64,000 nucleotides of DNA from NCBI RefSeq assembly GCF_023091745.1, contig NC_068915.1, positions 55,982,001-56,046,000 of the forward strand, in the 5' to 3' direction. Below, piece by piece: positions 10,580 through 21,680 of this stretch. This DNA comes from Budorcas taxicolor (taxonomy: Eukaryota > Chordata > Mammalia > Artiodactyla > Bovidae). The notes below the pieces were generated by a model. It ran no database searches. It was not told the DNA's origin and worked only from the letters and a program-made list of their open reading frames with translations. Position 1 is the first letter of the stretch, and each line of letters begins with the position of its first letter. A program made the translations under genes and the position numbers.

Positions 10580-12849
10580 TGGTAAGTCACTACATACAAA
10601 GGGGCTCTGTTCTGAGAGCACATTCATAAATCCAGTTTGTTCATAAGCCCAACAAAGTTATCCTAGGTACCCAACCCAATGAGCTATACAGTACTGTATT
10701 ATAATATGTTTAGAATATTTTTTCACACAAATAATACATAAAAAACAAACTCAAAAATAAAACATTTTTAACCTTACAGTACAGTACCTTGAAAAGTACA
10801 GTACAACAGCTGGCATACAGGGGCTGGCATGGAATAAACAAGCAAGAAGAATTAACTGACTTGAGGAGGAAGAAGAGGTGGGAGATGGTACAGCTGAAGG
10901 ACCATCAGCAATAGGAGACAGAGGGAAAGCTGAAATTTCACTCATGCCTGATGAGTTTTGGCAGGAACAGGTTCTGGTTCCTTGCTGGATTCAATTCCAT
11001 TTACTCTCTTGAAAAAACAATCCAGTAATGTCTGGGTGGTAGCTCTTTTTTTTCCCTTCTCATCATAGGTGGCATGGTAGCACTGGACTGCATTCTGAAT
11101 GGCTGTTGCAAGATTGTGTACCTTTCTATGTTGAGTCTTGTGCCTTAAAAACAGTTACTCCTCAAATAAAGAAAATCCCTTGCCATTTCCTGAACTGTGA
11201 CTCTCTTCGGTTCTTCAATTACTTTTTCTTTATCTTGTCTCTCTTCATTGTTCCTCTAGGACTCCAATTCCATCAGGTCTTCATTAATAAGCCCCTTGTG
11301 TTGACAGCAAGGAATTCAATGAAGTTATCTTCTTGCAGATCTAGCTTCTGCTTCTCGCTGAGGGTCACTAAGTTGCCAAAGATGGACTCCTCATCTACCT
11401 TCTCAAATCCAAGAAAATCATGAACAAACTGTAGGCAAAGGTTCTCCCAAACCCCATTCATGGTGACAGCAGTAACCTCACGCCAAGGGAAGTAAAAAAG
11501 TACTTAATGGCCTTGTAGATGTTAGAGTCCTTCCAAAATTGTTTCAAGGTTGTTCCTGATTCATCATTCAACTTTACTGCCTGATGAAGATTGTGTCATA
11601 AGTAATATTTCTTGAAAGTTGCTATAATGGTCCACAGGTTGAGTGAGCAACGTAGTATTCAGTGGAAGATGCACTGCTTTGAAGATGGGATGAAAACTGT
11701 CCATGAGTGGGGAGTGGCCTGGAGCACTGACAAGCCACAAAAGAATGTTGAATGGGACGTCCTCCAAGTAATATTTCTATCCCTTTGGAGATACTGTGGT
11801 GGAAAAATCAATCTTGGAAGATGCTCTGTGTAACCTAGGCTTTGGGGTTACTCTTCCACACAATAGGAAGAGAGCCCTTGGCTTTATTTTTAAGGGCTCT
11901 TGGGTTCTCTGAATGATAAACTAAGAGAGGTCTCAGCTTGATATCACCAGAAGCACTGCCACCAAACAACGGTGTTAGCCTATCCTTTGTTGCTTTATAG
12001 CCTGGCATCAACTTTTCTCCATACAGATGTAACTTCAGTCTGGCATCCTCTTCCAGAACAGCCCTGTCTTATCCATATTACAAACCTGCTTGGGTAAATG
12101 TGTCTTCAGCAATAATTCCCTAAAGCATTTCAGGAAATTCCCAGAAAGCTACAGTATCTGCACTCACTGCCTAGTCACTTTTATGTTGTGAAGGTTGGCT
12201 CTAGCCTTGAACTGATGAAACCAGCTGTTGCTAACATTAAAAAATGCACCCTCTAATTTTCACAGTATTTCTTCTTCAAGCCTTCATAAAGGCTTTTCAC
12301 TTTCTCTTGAATCAGCATTAAACTACGTGGCCCTCCACACTGATGCTGATCCTGCATGCACACACTGAGAAAGTTCTCCATCTCCTCCACCACTCTTGCA
12401 TGTTTCTTTGATATTATCGTTGACATCATCACACAGCAGACTCCACGTGTTCCATGATCTTGTCCTTGCTCTTTGGAATTGTGCCAATGGTCAAACAATT
12501 CAAGTCATAAGAATGAGCGATGTCCATCATCTTTTCACCTCACTCCACTCTCTCAATTATTTTCACTTTTGTTTCCATGGTTATCACTTGGCACAGAATA
12601 GCAATACTGTTACATCACTGCTGCTTTTAGGCTTGCTTCCAGACACCCTGAGCTTGAAATAAAGATACTGTACTACTGTACTCTATACAGTACTGTAAAG
12701 CACACAAAAGCAAAACCAACGGTAGAGGATGTATGCATGTGACAATATATGGCAGACACATGAACTAACTTATGTGACTGGACATGCAAGGGCACATTCA
12801 GATCTTTGAAAGTTTTCATCTTGCAGATTCATATGTAGGATACTTACTG
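10580..12849 (-). mobile_element. Tigger-type (pogo/Tc1-mariner) DNA transposon, near complete
   Basis: The ends are inverted copies of each other: left TGGTAAGTCACTACATAC at 10580, right ..ATGTAGGATACTTACTG ending at 12849. TA lies outside the left end (10578-10579) and CA, a mutated TA, outside the right. At 2.27 kb this is the size of an autonomous Tigger. The transposase remains are on the minus strand (see the separate entry). It lies in ARAP2 sense orientation in the 3'-most intron and shows old, point-mutation-type decay. Confidence 0.82.
10760..12530 (-). pseudogene. Tigger transposase remnant (CENP-B/jerky-like), broken
   Basis: Fragments in several frames on the minus strand match a pogo-type transposase in the right order. 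Near 12253-12498 there is an HTH/CENP-B-like stretch (EEMENFLSVCMQDQ, SLMLIQEKVKSLYEGLKKK). Near 11564-11767 there is the end of the DDE catalytic domain (SAPGHSPLMDSF, LPLNTTLLTQPVDHYSNFQ), where Tiggers have 'NTTxLLQPMDQ'. Near 11273-11461 there is a C-terminal piece. Multiple stops and frameshifts separate the parts, so no product is expected. Confidence 0.75.
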
Positions 12850-12867
12850 CATTTAATAAATATGTGA

Positions 12868-13032
12868 ACTGGAGGCAAGTTACTTAATTTCTTTGAGCTC
12901 TTTCCTCATTTGAAAAATTCAAATGATAATATAACTCATGGAGAAGTTAAAAAAAAAGTTTTAAATGAGTTTTGGTATGTAAGGAGCTCAGTTAATAAAA
13001 TACATGATTAATAAATAGTAATGGTTATTATG
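12868..13032 (+). repeat. MIR SINE
   Basis: The order 'gcaagttacttaatttcttt', CTCATTTGAAAAATT, TTAAATGAGTTTTGGTATGTAAGGAGCTCAGTTAATAAAT-type follows the MIR core and tail. It is diverged, with a poly(A) insertion near 12950. Confidence 0.75.
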
Positions 13033-13766
13033 AATATGAATTAGAAAAGCTGTGGTAAATTTCATCTAATAAAATTAGAATCCTCTGCTTTCAGAGTTGG
13101 TTTATAGACTGTGTGGCAAGAAATCTCTTTCTAATCTGTCAGCTAATGTCAACATAACAGAAAAACCAAAATTTAAAAATGAAAGTTTTCTGATATGTCA
13201 AATAAGTTCAGAGAGTGTCTTCCATAGTTCCCCCATGTTAGCTAACTTTTGACTTAACCTTACATGTGTACATGTCTTCTCCCAGTTGGATAGCAAATAT
13301 CATTATTAGAAGTATTTTTTTATATTTGTTTTCCAATATTATGGCAAAATAGGTGATAATTTTAACAAGCTCATAATCTCAGAGCTTGCACTTCTTGAAT
13401 GCCTAGAGAACTTTCAAATGTAAACATAACTCAGGATGATTCACCATCTATCCAAAAATGAAGAAAACACTCAAGCATGACAATAAGACAAACAAACAAA
13501 AACTTAAAAAGAAGAATCATTCCTGCAGAATCTTTACCTTGATACTATCAAAATAACCACCTAATATCACAGTGCTACCCACTGGGAAAATCTGATCATG
13601 GCACTTGGTCTATATATTCTTCTTTCTATTCTGCAATAACATGTTAGTAGATTCTGCATTTAGCTACCCATTTTTTACATTTTCAAGTAACACTTGTGCC
13701 ATAATAATTGTCCTTTAACCACTTGAATTTTCAATCACAGTTGGAATGTGAAATAGCAGCACCTAC

Positions 13767-13895
13767 CATTATAGTGTTTAATTGTGTCAATGGTTAAGAA
13801 TCTCTTCACTACAAGATAAGCAGAGCCAGGTTCAGCTAATGAACTCCATCGAAGCACCTGTTCCAATATATTTTCTGTGTAGTGAAGAGGACGTT
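13767..13895 (-). CDS. ARAP2: ARAP2 exon: end of RA domain
   Basis: This is the most 3' ARAP2 exon in the window. The acceptor is a T-rich tract ending TTTGCAG and the donor is GTAGGT. The exon has two bases, 42 codons, then one base. The protein is RPLHYTENILEQVLRWSSLA, then EPGSAYLVVKRFLTIDTIKHYN, the last helix and strand of the RA domain. The next exon should open the C-terminal PH domain. I searched the remaining 13.7 kb and saw no sequence resembling it, so the 3' part of the gene lies beyond the left edge. Confidence 0.95.
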
Positions 13896-14160
13896 CTGCA
13901 AAAAAAAGCAAAATCAAATCACCAAAAAAATCTTAACTTTTTTTTATTATAAAATTTAAACGTCCTTTTAAAAAGCTCTGTGCATTACAACAAGCATGAC
14001 TGTATCTTATAGTACACAAGAATAGTGCTAGTACTACATACAGGATACCCTAAGACCTGGAACAGCATGTAATAAAATTCACTGTATAAATAAATCTGTG
14101 CAGGGACATCTGTTTTTTATTAAACTACTTTAAAAAAAAATTCATAGGTGTTATTCTTTA

Positions 14161-14506
14161 GATGAGGCTTCTCTGGTAGCTCAGCTGGTAAAGAATCTGC
14201 CTGCAATGCAGGAGACCCCAGTTTGATTCTTGAGTTGGTAAGATCCCCTGGAGAAGGGACAGGCTATGTGCTCCAGTATTCATGTGCTTCCCTGGTGGCT
14301 CTGAGGGTAAAGAATCTGCCTGCAATGTGGGAGACCTCGGTTCAATCCCTGGTTGGGAAGATCCCCTGGAGGAAGGCATGGCAACCCACTCAAGTATTCT
14401 TGCCTGGAGAATTTCCATGGACAGAGGAGCCTGGCAGGCTACATACAGTACATGGGGTTGCAAAGAGTCAGTCACAACTGAGCAACCAAGCACAGCAGAG
14501 CATAGC
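14161..14506 (+). repeat. Bov-tA SINE with two tRNA-like heads
   Basis: Two successive CTTCCCTGGTGGCTC-type heads, at 14166 and 14287, precede a single BovA body, a tandem-head structure. The direct repeat ATTCTTTA at 14153-14160 and 14507-14514 frames the whole unit, so it inserted as a dimer-headed element. Confidence 0.85.
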
Positions 14507-15094
14507 ATTCTTTATATAAAAATCTCAGACAAAAGCTACCTTTCTGTACAACAAATTAGTGAATTACTCTACTTTTTAAACAACATTCTAGTTTGCTTAT
14601 GGAAAAATGCCTGTTTGCATACACAATTAAATATTTGTAAAAGTACTAGTAATTGGTCCAGTACTAAGTATAAATCCTTTGTTTATCCCAACAAGACTAG
14701 CATAATTTCTGATCAACACTAGTGGACAACTTATAGCTGATAATCAACTTATATGAAATTATAAAGTATAACTTCAAAAAGAACAGAAGATAATCCTTAT
14801 CAAACAGTACTGAGTAATTTCTGTTTAACTATTAGTGGAAATATCAATCAGAAACATTATGCAGCAATATTATCCATTAACAGTACATATAATAGGCTAA
14901 CAAGCAAAAAGTTGGTCGCATCTTCACAATTTCTCCTTGATAAATACTCATCCATATATATTCTGTTTTATGCAACCATACTTTAAAATATATCACAAGT
15001 TCTTAGCATAGAGTTAATTAACCAAAAAACCCCACAGGTTTTTACAATTACAATCAAAATTTCATAGGAAAGTTTTTTGCTGATCAAAATATGC

Positions 15095-15294
15095 ATGTGT
15101 GCATGCATGCGTGCTCAGTCATGTCTGACTCTTTGCAACCTCATGAACTGTAGCTAGGATCCTCTGTCCATGAGATTTTCCAGGCAAGAATACTGGAGTG
15201 AGTTGCCATTTCCTATTCCCAGCCTAGGGATCGAACCCGAGTCTCCTGCATTGGCAGGTGGCTTCTTTCCCACTAGTGCCACCTGGGAAGCCTG
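15095..15294 (-). repeat. Bov-tA SINE, antisense
   Basis: Near-identical flanks ATCAAAATATGC (15083-15094) and GTCAAAATATGC (15295-15306) are its duplication. The left end carries a short alternating purine-pyrimidine run (GTGTGCATGCATGCGTGC). Confidence 0.9.
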
Positions 15295-16214
15295 GTCAAA
15301 ATATGCCAATCACTTAATAAAATCTTGTAACAGAAGCATATGCTGGGGGAGAAAAAAATCGAGTCTTTTCATAGTGTACTGAAAATAGCATAATTGAAAT
15401 AGCAAGAACATAAACTCTAATGTGAAGATGTTGATGTAAGTTTCCTGGTACCACAGCCTTTATAAGTCAACTCAACTCTTTTATAATCTCCTACTAGGGT
15501 TTTTGTTTTTGGTTAAAGTAGTAATGCCAATAACAAACAACAAAGTTCATGTCAACAGCATCACACTTGTATATTACTCATGCTATATACATAAAGTCAC
15601 AAGTAATAAAAAAAACCAAATGTATCACAGTCTCTTTAGTACTGGTCTCCCTTTTATTCGCACAGCATTCTGGAACTGGTTTTTTTCCTTCCAGTGTAAA
15701 TAACTATACAGCTTTTGCTTTCTAGTCAGTACAGTGAAATGCAGTTCTGCATTCCGTGCATCTTGGTGTAAACCTTAGGCACTGTGATGGTGATTGCAAA
15801 CAACAACTAAAAAAAAAAAACCAAAAAACACAGAGCAACTAAGTCATACATCTGGGAGGCAAACCTATTTCTTATTTATAAATATATCCCTTTCACAAAG
15901 CAGAGTGCTGAGTACATAATAGATGTTCAATAATAAATACTTGGGGAAAAAAATACCTTACAAATTTCTACGGTAATCCATAAATTAACAGTAAGTAATT
16001 GTAAATGGATCAGCAGACATATATACTTCTTTGAAAATCAGGCAAAATCTTTTGTGCTACATTAATCCTGTTTTCTAAAATAAATTTATAAAAGGTTTGG
16101 CTAAAATCATGGGACACTACTTGCAAAACTCTGGGATGCTACTTATCCTGTTAACAGTTGCCATTTCTAGAATAACAACTATGCATCAACATAATATATA
16201 CTGGTTACCTTACA

Positions 16215-16410
16215 TCAGTTGCTGTTTTCAACTCTTAGAACACTTTTCATTACAAGTTATCATTATTTATATTACATGTAAAAGAACCCAAGAATCAGAG
16301 AGGTTCATCTACTTGCCTAAAATCAAACAGCTGATTCAAGTGAGGGACAGAGACTGGATTCTCAAATCTATCTGACTTTACAGCCCCAAGCTCCAAATCA
16401 TAACTATTTC
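16215..16410 (-). repeat. MIR-family SINE, antisense, diverged
   Basis: 'cagagaggttcatctacttgcc', 'aaaatcaaacagctgattca' and GACTGGATTCTCAAATCTATCTGAC follow the reverse of the MIR core ('cagagaggttaagtaacttg' type). The boundaries are approximate. Confidence 0.6.
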
Positions 16411-17202
16411 ACTTGGTTTTACTTTGTACAGATATGTAAACCTCCCCATGATGATTTTCACATAAGTAATTTTGGGGAAAAAGTATCAACTCACTAAGAT
16501 ATTCCTGAGGACAAAAGGTAATACATGCAAAGTGAAAAACAATGTCAATTCACACTTTCTCCTTCACTTTCCTATACTTAGTGAGAAGATAGTAAGTAAA
16601 TAAGATAGTTTCAACATCCTTTATGTCAAGAAATTCATCATACTGCAGTTAGCTTGGAGGTAGGAATGCTATTCTTAACTGCAAAACTACCTGGATTGAA
16701 ATAAAAGCTTACTCTCCTTTATTACAAGAATTTGTAATGAGACTTCCAAATATTAGAACACTTGTATTAAAGAGGGTCACTATTACCAGTAGATACAATA
16801 GTGATACCTCAAAGGTACTCTTAGTTATACTGAAATATATCACAGCAGAGAGAGAAGCAGATATAGATTTGCAAAAATTAGCCAAGTATGTTTTTCATCG
16901 ATATTAATTCAAGAGAGTGAAAATCCTGAAGAACCAAGTTCCTGCATAAAAATTGAGCTGAAAAATAGGATGAAAAGATAAATATTTATTAGACTGTGAA
17001 ATGACACAATTATAAAAGAGGTAAGAGACAGGAAAAATAGACTGAGTCATCAAATGCTGTTGGAATATAAATTCCTACAAGTAAACAAGATTTTGTTAAT
17101 AGTTATATTTACAACCATCTATCATGATAAATTACATAAGTCAGCTGGCATTAGGGTATTACTAGGGGAAAAAAACCAAAAACCTGATTTGTACACTGTT
17201 TA

Positions 17203-17335
17203 TCCCTGGAGGAGGGGATGGCAATCCACTTCAGTATTCTTCGCTGGAGAATCACATGGAGAGAGGAACCTGGTGGGCTACAGTCTACAGGGTCATGAAG
17301 AGAGGGACATGGCTGTAGTGACTTAGCATGCACAC
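17203..17335 (+). repeat. Bov-tA SINE body fragment
   Basis: Starts inside the element at CCCTGGAGGAGGGGATGGCA and ends at the usual GACTTAGCATGCACACAC. The tRNA-like head is absent. Confidence 0.85.
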
Positions 17336-18400
17336 ACTTACACTATCTAGAACATTAAATTTTTTGCTGAAAATTCAGCGTAATTATTTAAGAACAGGGT
17401 GTGGAGATGGTTCTTTAGCTAGGTAAGTCATGTTCTCAATATTTTAAAATCTTGTCTGTAGAATTAAACCTGGCCTCCCTTGTTAAACAGAGAACTATGC
17501 ATTTCCACCTGAAACAATTGGTGTTATCCTTAAATTTCTGGCAGTAATGACATAGGATTTGCAGAGACAATTATGACCTCCTTAACAACTAAAATTTTAG
17601 TGTCAAATCTAGAGCCATGCAAGTCTCTCAGAGGATGCCAGCACCCTGTCAATCAAGAGACAGACCAGAAAGACTGAATAAAAATGAACTGATCTTCCAT
17701 CTCATGGTAGATATGAGCAGGAAGAGAACATTTTGTTATGATGCTGCTATGTAGACAGTAGCTACTTCACCAATTTGAGCCTCTCAGTGAGGAAGCCCAC
17801 TTAAATGAGGCCCATGAGCAGTTAACTTTTTTCAGCATGTGAAGGAACTAAAGGGTAGAGTGCTACATTGGTAGGGTATCGGTTCATTCTTAAAGTGAAG
17901 CATTAAAATACCAGAAGTATGGTAAAAAATGGGTTTCAGCTTGTCCTGGCCATCAGGACCCAGTGGCACCAGGACCCACTGGTGGCAGTGGGTCAAGAAT
18001 GCTTGGCATCTTTCAAAGGATGAGACAAAGAAAAGACTTGTTCTCTGTCTAGTACAAGTTTCCAATGTCTCAGACACTTATATAGAAGGAAATGCTACTT
18101 ATAAACTAACAGCTTAGAATCTAGCTAGCCTTAATATAAATTCTAAAAATATTCTATGTGGATTTAACATGATGTATTTTTTCCATGAATCTTGACTACT
18201 ACAAAGGCAAAAAAAAGAAAAAAGTAATAATCGTATTTTGTCAGAATTTTGCTAAGAGTTGTTTACCACCTGCTGTGGCTTGGATGTTTCCCTATTCCCC
18301 CAATTCACAGGTTGAAATAATTCCCAATGTGACAGTATCAGATGGAAGGGCCTTTGGGAGGTGATTAAATCATGAGGGCAGAGTCCCCCTAAATGGGTTT

Positions 18401-18609
18401 GTTGTTGTTTAGTTGCTAAGTTGTGTCTGACTCTATGACCCCATGGACTGTAGCCCACCAGGTTCCTTTGTCCATGGGATTTCCCAGGCAAGAATACTGG
18501 AATGTGTTGCCATATTCTCCTCCAGGGGATCTTCCAGACCCAGGGATTGAACTCGTGTCTCCTGCACTGGCAGGCAGATTCTTTACCCCTGAGCCACCAG
18601 GGAAGCCCC
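18401..18609 (-). repeat. Bov-tA SINE, first insertion in the LTR
   Basis: Bracketed by AATGGGTTT (18392-18400) and AATGGGCTT (18610-18618). Head at right, body at left. Confidence 0.9.
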
Positions 18610-18804
18610 AATGGGCTTCATGCTCTTATATAAAAGGAATCCCACGAAGTTCCATTTCATCATGTGAAGATTCAGTGAAAAGATGGCCATCTGTCATCCA
18701 AGAAGCAGGCCTTCACCAAGCAACAAGTCTGCTGGCACTTTGGTCTTGGACTTCCTAGCCTCCAGAAATGTAAGAAATAAATTTCTCCTTTGTAATTCTG
18801 TTAT

Positions 18805-19024
18805 GAAGTGAAGTGAAGTGAAGTCTCTCAGTCGTGTCCGACTCTTTGCAACCCCATGGACTGTAGCCTGCCAGTCTCCTCTGCCCGTAGGATTTTCCAG
18901 GCAAGAGTACTAGAGTGGGTTGCCATTTCCTTCTCCAGGGGATCTTCCCAACCCAGGGATCGAACCCGGGCCTACCCACATCGTAGGCAGATACTTTACC
19001 ATCTGAGCCACCAGGGAAGACCCC
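18805..19024 (-). repeat. Bov-tA SINE, second insertion in the LTR
   Basis: Bracketed by AATTCTGTTAT (18794-18804) and AATTCCGTTAT (19025-19035). The left end has a (GAAGT)4-like run, a common extension of the Bov-A end. Confidence 0.92.
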
Positions 19025-19218
19025 AATTCCGTTATAGCAGGCTAAACAAAGACACCATTTCACCAATGATGGCAATTCTGCTAATGATACATGAGTCACA
19101 AATTGACATGCTTATATCAGTCTGAATTTGTAGCTACCACATCTATGATAATTCCATTTATAAACTTAAGAATCTATTTTCATTATCTTCAATCATATAG
19201 GAAGGCCAGAGCACTTCC

Positions 19219-19332
19219 ATCGGCTTCCCTGGCTCAGATGGTAAAAAATCTCTCTGTATGCAGGAGACCTGGTTTTGATCCCTGGATCAGGAATAGCCCC
19301 TGGAGAAGGGAATGCTACCCACTCTAGTAGAG
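19219..19332 (+). repeat. Bov-tA SINE head fragment
   Basis: The tRNA-like head 'cggcttccctggctcagatg' with box B remnant TTTTGATCCC and the first part of the body are present. The element stops at ACCCACTCTAGTA, so it is 3' truncated. Confidence 0.82.
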
Positions 19333-20439
19333 TCTCTGAAGATAGTAAAGGGAACAAACAAAATATCTATTATACAAAGGAGACACTGGAAATGACCAGG
19401 TAGAAAACTATTGTTTTAAAGTTTACAGGCAGTGAAAATAAAATCCAGCGCTTTTGGTTCACTTGCTTATTTACTCATTTACTTATTTATTTATTTTTGG
19501 TTGCTTTGGTTACTTGGAGGATTTATATGTACGTTAGAAAAAGCACCAATTCCCTGCTGACATTCTTCCTATCAACCACGATCTTATGGACTACCAATGC
19601 CTTCACTTTTATCTTCTTTTTACATTTCACTTTATCTTCCCTGCATGTTACTAGAAATAAAGCTCTTAACATTTCAGAAGGTCAGGTGGCTCCACAGGTC
19701 CCATCTGCTCCAGGAAGTCAACATAATCACAGGTCCCTTTGTTGCTTTCTTAGCTGTGTTCCTCTAAAAGCAGTAAAAATAATCTTAGTTTTCTCTTCAG
19801 GCAATTTCAACTTGAATGGTTGACCAAACATTAAGACCATGCCAATTTGAATTCCTAACTCCATCAGATGTACTCTTTCTTGATGTACATGGGGTGTTCC
19901 TTTGATTATATATCTGGACATTTACCATTCAAAACAGCTTGAAGTCTCCTAGTCTTTTTATAGTTTCATCAACTTTTCTTTAGTGAGAAGGAACCGGAAA
20001 AAAAAAAAAAAACCAACACCTGACTCCAGTGTTACCATTTGTGATATACTAATTGGCACATGCAAGTTGATAATTAGTCATTTTCAGGATAAGCATCCCT
20101 TCATTTTCCCAGAAGAAATTTAAAAAGAGTATTTCCAGATACAGTGCAATCTCTGTACCAGCTATATATTTAATTTCTTCCTATCCTCACCCATTTGGTT
20201 TATTCCTCTCATTTTGGAGGGTCAATGCTCAAAGGCACAGACCTCCAGAACTGAGACATGGGGATATCCTTTAACTCAACACTTGAGAGAATAACGGGTA
20301 GGGAGAGGATGCCTACCCCAAATCCATGATTCATTGTTCTGCTGTTGACTTCCTAAAAAATCAACAGCAAGAGAAGCATAGAGGAGACCATCAGCTATCT
20401 AAGAGCTAAGGAGTCCTTTGAGATCTCCCAGTGGTTGCT

Positions 20440-21680
20440 AGTCTACAAGCATATTTGTAAATAATGCCACTGTGAACACTGGGTAGCATGTATCTTTTCA
20501 AATCACATTTTTTGTCTTTTCCAGATATGTACCCATGAATGGAACTGCTGGATCAGACAGTAATTCTATTCTTAGCTTTTTTGAGGAACCTCCACACTGT
20601 TTTCCATACTGCCTGTACCAATTTACATAATCAACATTATACTAGGGTTCTTTTTTTCTCCACGTCCTCACCAACATTTGCTATTTATAGACTTCTTGAT
20701 GACAGCCATTTTGACAACTGTGGGATGATATATCTCTGTGGTTTTGATTTAGCAATACATTTCTCTGATGACTAGTGATGCTAAGCATCTTTTCATGCAC
20801 TGGTTGGCCATCTGCATGTTTCCTTCAGAAAAATGTCTATTCAGATCCTCTGCCCATTTTTAATTGAATTGTTTGTGGATTTTTTTTTTTTTTTTTTGCT
20901 ATTGATTTGTAGGGGTCTTTAGATATTTTGGCTATTAACCTCTTAACAGATGTATGATTTGCAAATACTTTCTCCCATTCTGTAGGTTGTCTTTTCATTT
21001 TTCTTGATGGTTTTCTTTGCTGTATACAAGCTATGAAGTTTAACTCAGTTCAGTTCAGTAGCTCAGTTGTGTCCAACTTTTTGTGACCACATGGACCGCA
21101 GCATGCCAGGTATCCCTGTCCATCACCAACTCCCGGAGTTTACCCAAACTCATGTCCACTGAGTCGGTAATGCCATCCAACCATCTCATCCTCTGTCATC
21201 CCCTTCTCCTCCTGCCTTCAATCTTTCCCAGCATCAGGGTCTTTTCCAATGAGTTAGCTCTTCACATCAGGTGGCCGAAGTATTGGAGTTTCAGCTTCAA
21301 CATCAGTCCTTCCAATGAACACTCAGGACTGATCTCCTTTAGGATGGACTAGTTGGATCTCTTTGAAGTCCAAGGGACTCTCAAGAGTCTTCTCCAGCAC
21401 CACAGTTCAAAAGCGTCAATTATTCAGCACTATTTATTTTTTCTTTTGTTTCTTTTGCCTTGGAAGACAGACCCAAAAGATATTGCTACCATTTATGTCA
21501 AACAGTGTTCTGCCTACATTCTCTTCTAGGAGTATTAAGGTTTCAAGTCTTACATTTAAGTATTGAATCCATTTTAAATTTATTTTTATATACAGTGTAA
21601 GAAAATGTTCTAATTTGATTCTTTTACATGTGGCTGTCCAGTTTTTCCAGTACAACTTATTGATGAGACTTTCTCCAATA
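20440..21680 (-). mobile_element. Old L1 fragment (ORF2 end/3' region), split by BovB
   Basis: Parts 20440-21042 and 21432-21680 match, at lower similarity, the reverse of L1 ORF2 seen in the full-length copy here (for example GTACCCATGAATGGAACTGCTGGATC, CAGTTTTTCCAGTACAACTTATTGA). The two parts are collinear once the BovB at 21043-21431 is removed. The divergence indicates an older mammalian L1 than the bovine-type copies. Numerous stops are present. Confidence 0.8.
21043..21431 (-). mobile_element. BovB 3' end nested in old L1
   Basis: Begins with the terminal 'cagttcagttcagtagctca' and runs to the 'tctccagcaccacagttcaa' segment, covering the last 0.39 kb of BovB. It carries no catalytic motif. 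Confidence 0.88.

Larger units (their letters stand above)
1..13766 (-). other. ARAP2: ARAP2 intron (3'-most in window, incomplete)
   Basis: This is non-coding sequence downstream of the last visible exon. Recognised content, listed separately, is two 5' SINEs, a truncated L1, MIRs, an MER5-like element, a MaLR-like LTR, BovB and a Tigger transposon. The stretches 960-1960, 4660-5600, 5765-7630, 7860-8110 and 13035-13766 are AT-rich and hold nothing I can assign, apart from a T18-type homopolymer near 6951-6969. Confidence 0.8.
18271..19054 (+). repeat. MaLR-like solo LTR carrying two SINE insertions
   Basis: LTR segments 18271-18400 (TGCTGTGGCTTGGATGTTTC, TTTGGGAGGTGATTAAATCATGAGGG), 18610-18804 (TTATATAAAAGGAATCCCA, CTTGGACTTCCTAGCCTCC, AGAAATAAATTTCTCC) and 19025-19054 (GTTATAGCAGGCTAAACAAAGACA) are collinear with one MaLR LTR starting TG and ending CA. 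No coding interior is present. The segment AGAAATAAAT contains an AATAAA. Confidence 0.72.

Noticed and set aside
12253..12498. An 81-codon minus-strand frame as a host gene
   Set aside because: It lies inside the Tigger element and matches the transposase N-terminal part.
1..13766. The next ARAP2 exon (start of the final PH domain)
   Set aside because: No stretch on the minus strand matches the expected PH sequence with splice sites, so it must lie outside the window.
17940..17985. A short hairpin (GGCACCAG / CTGGTGGC arms) as a microRNA precursor
   Set aside because: The stem is only about 8 bp and does not extend to precursor length.
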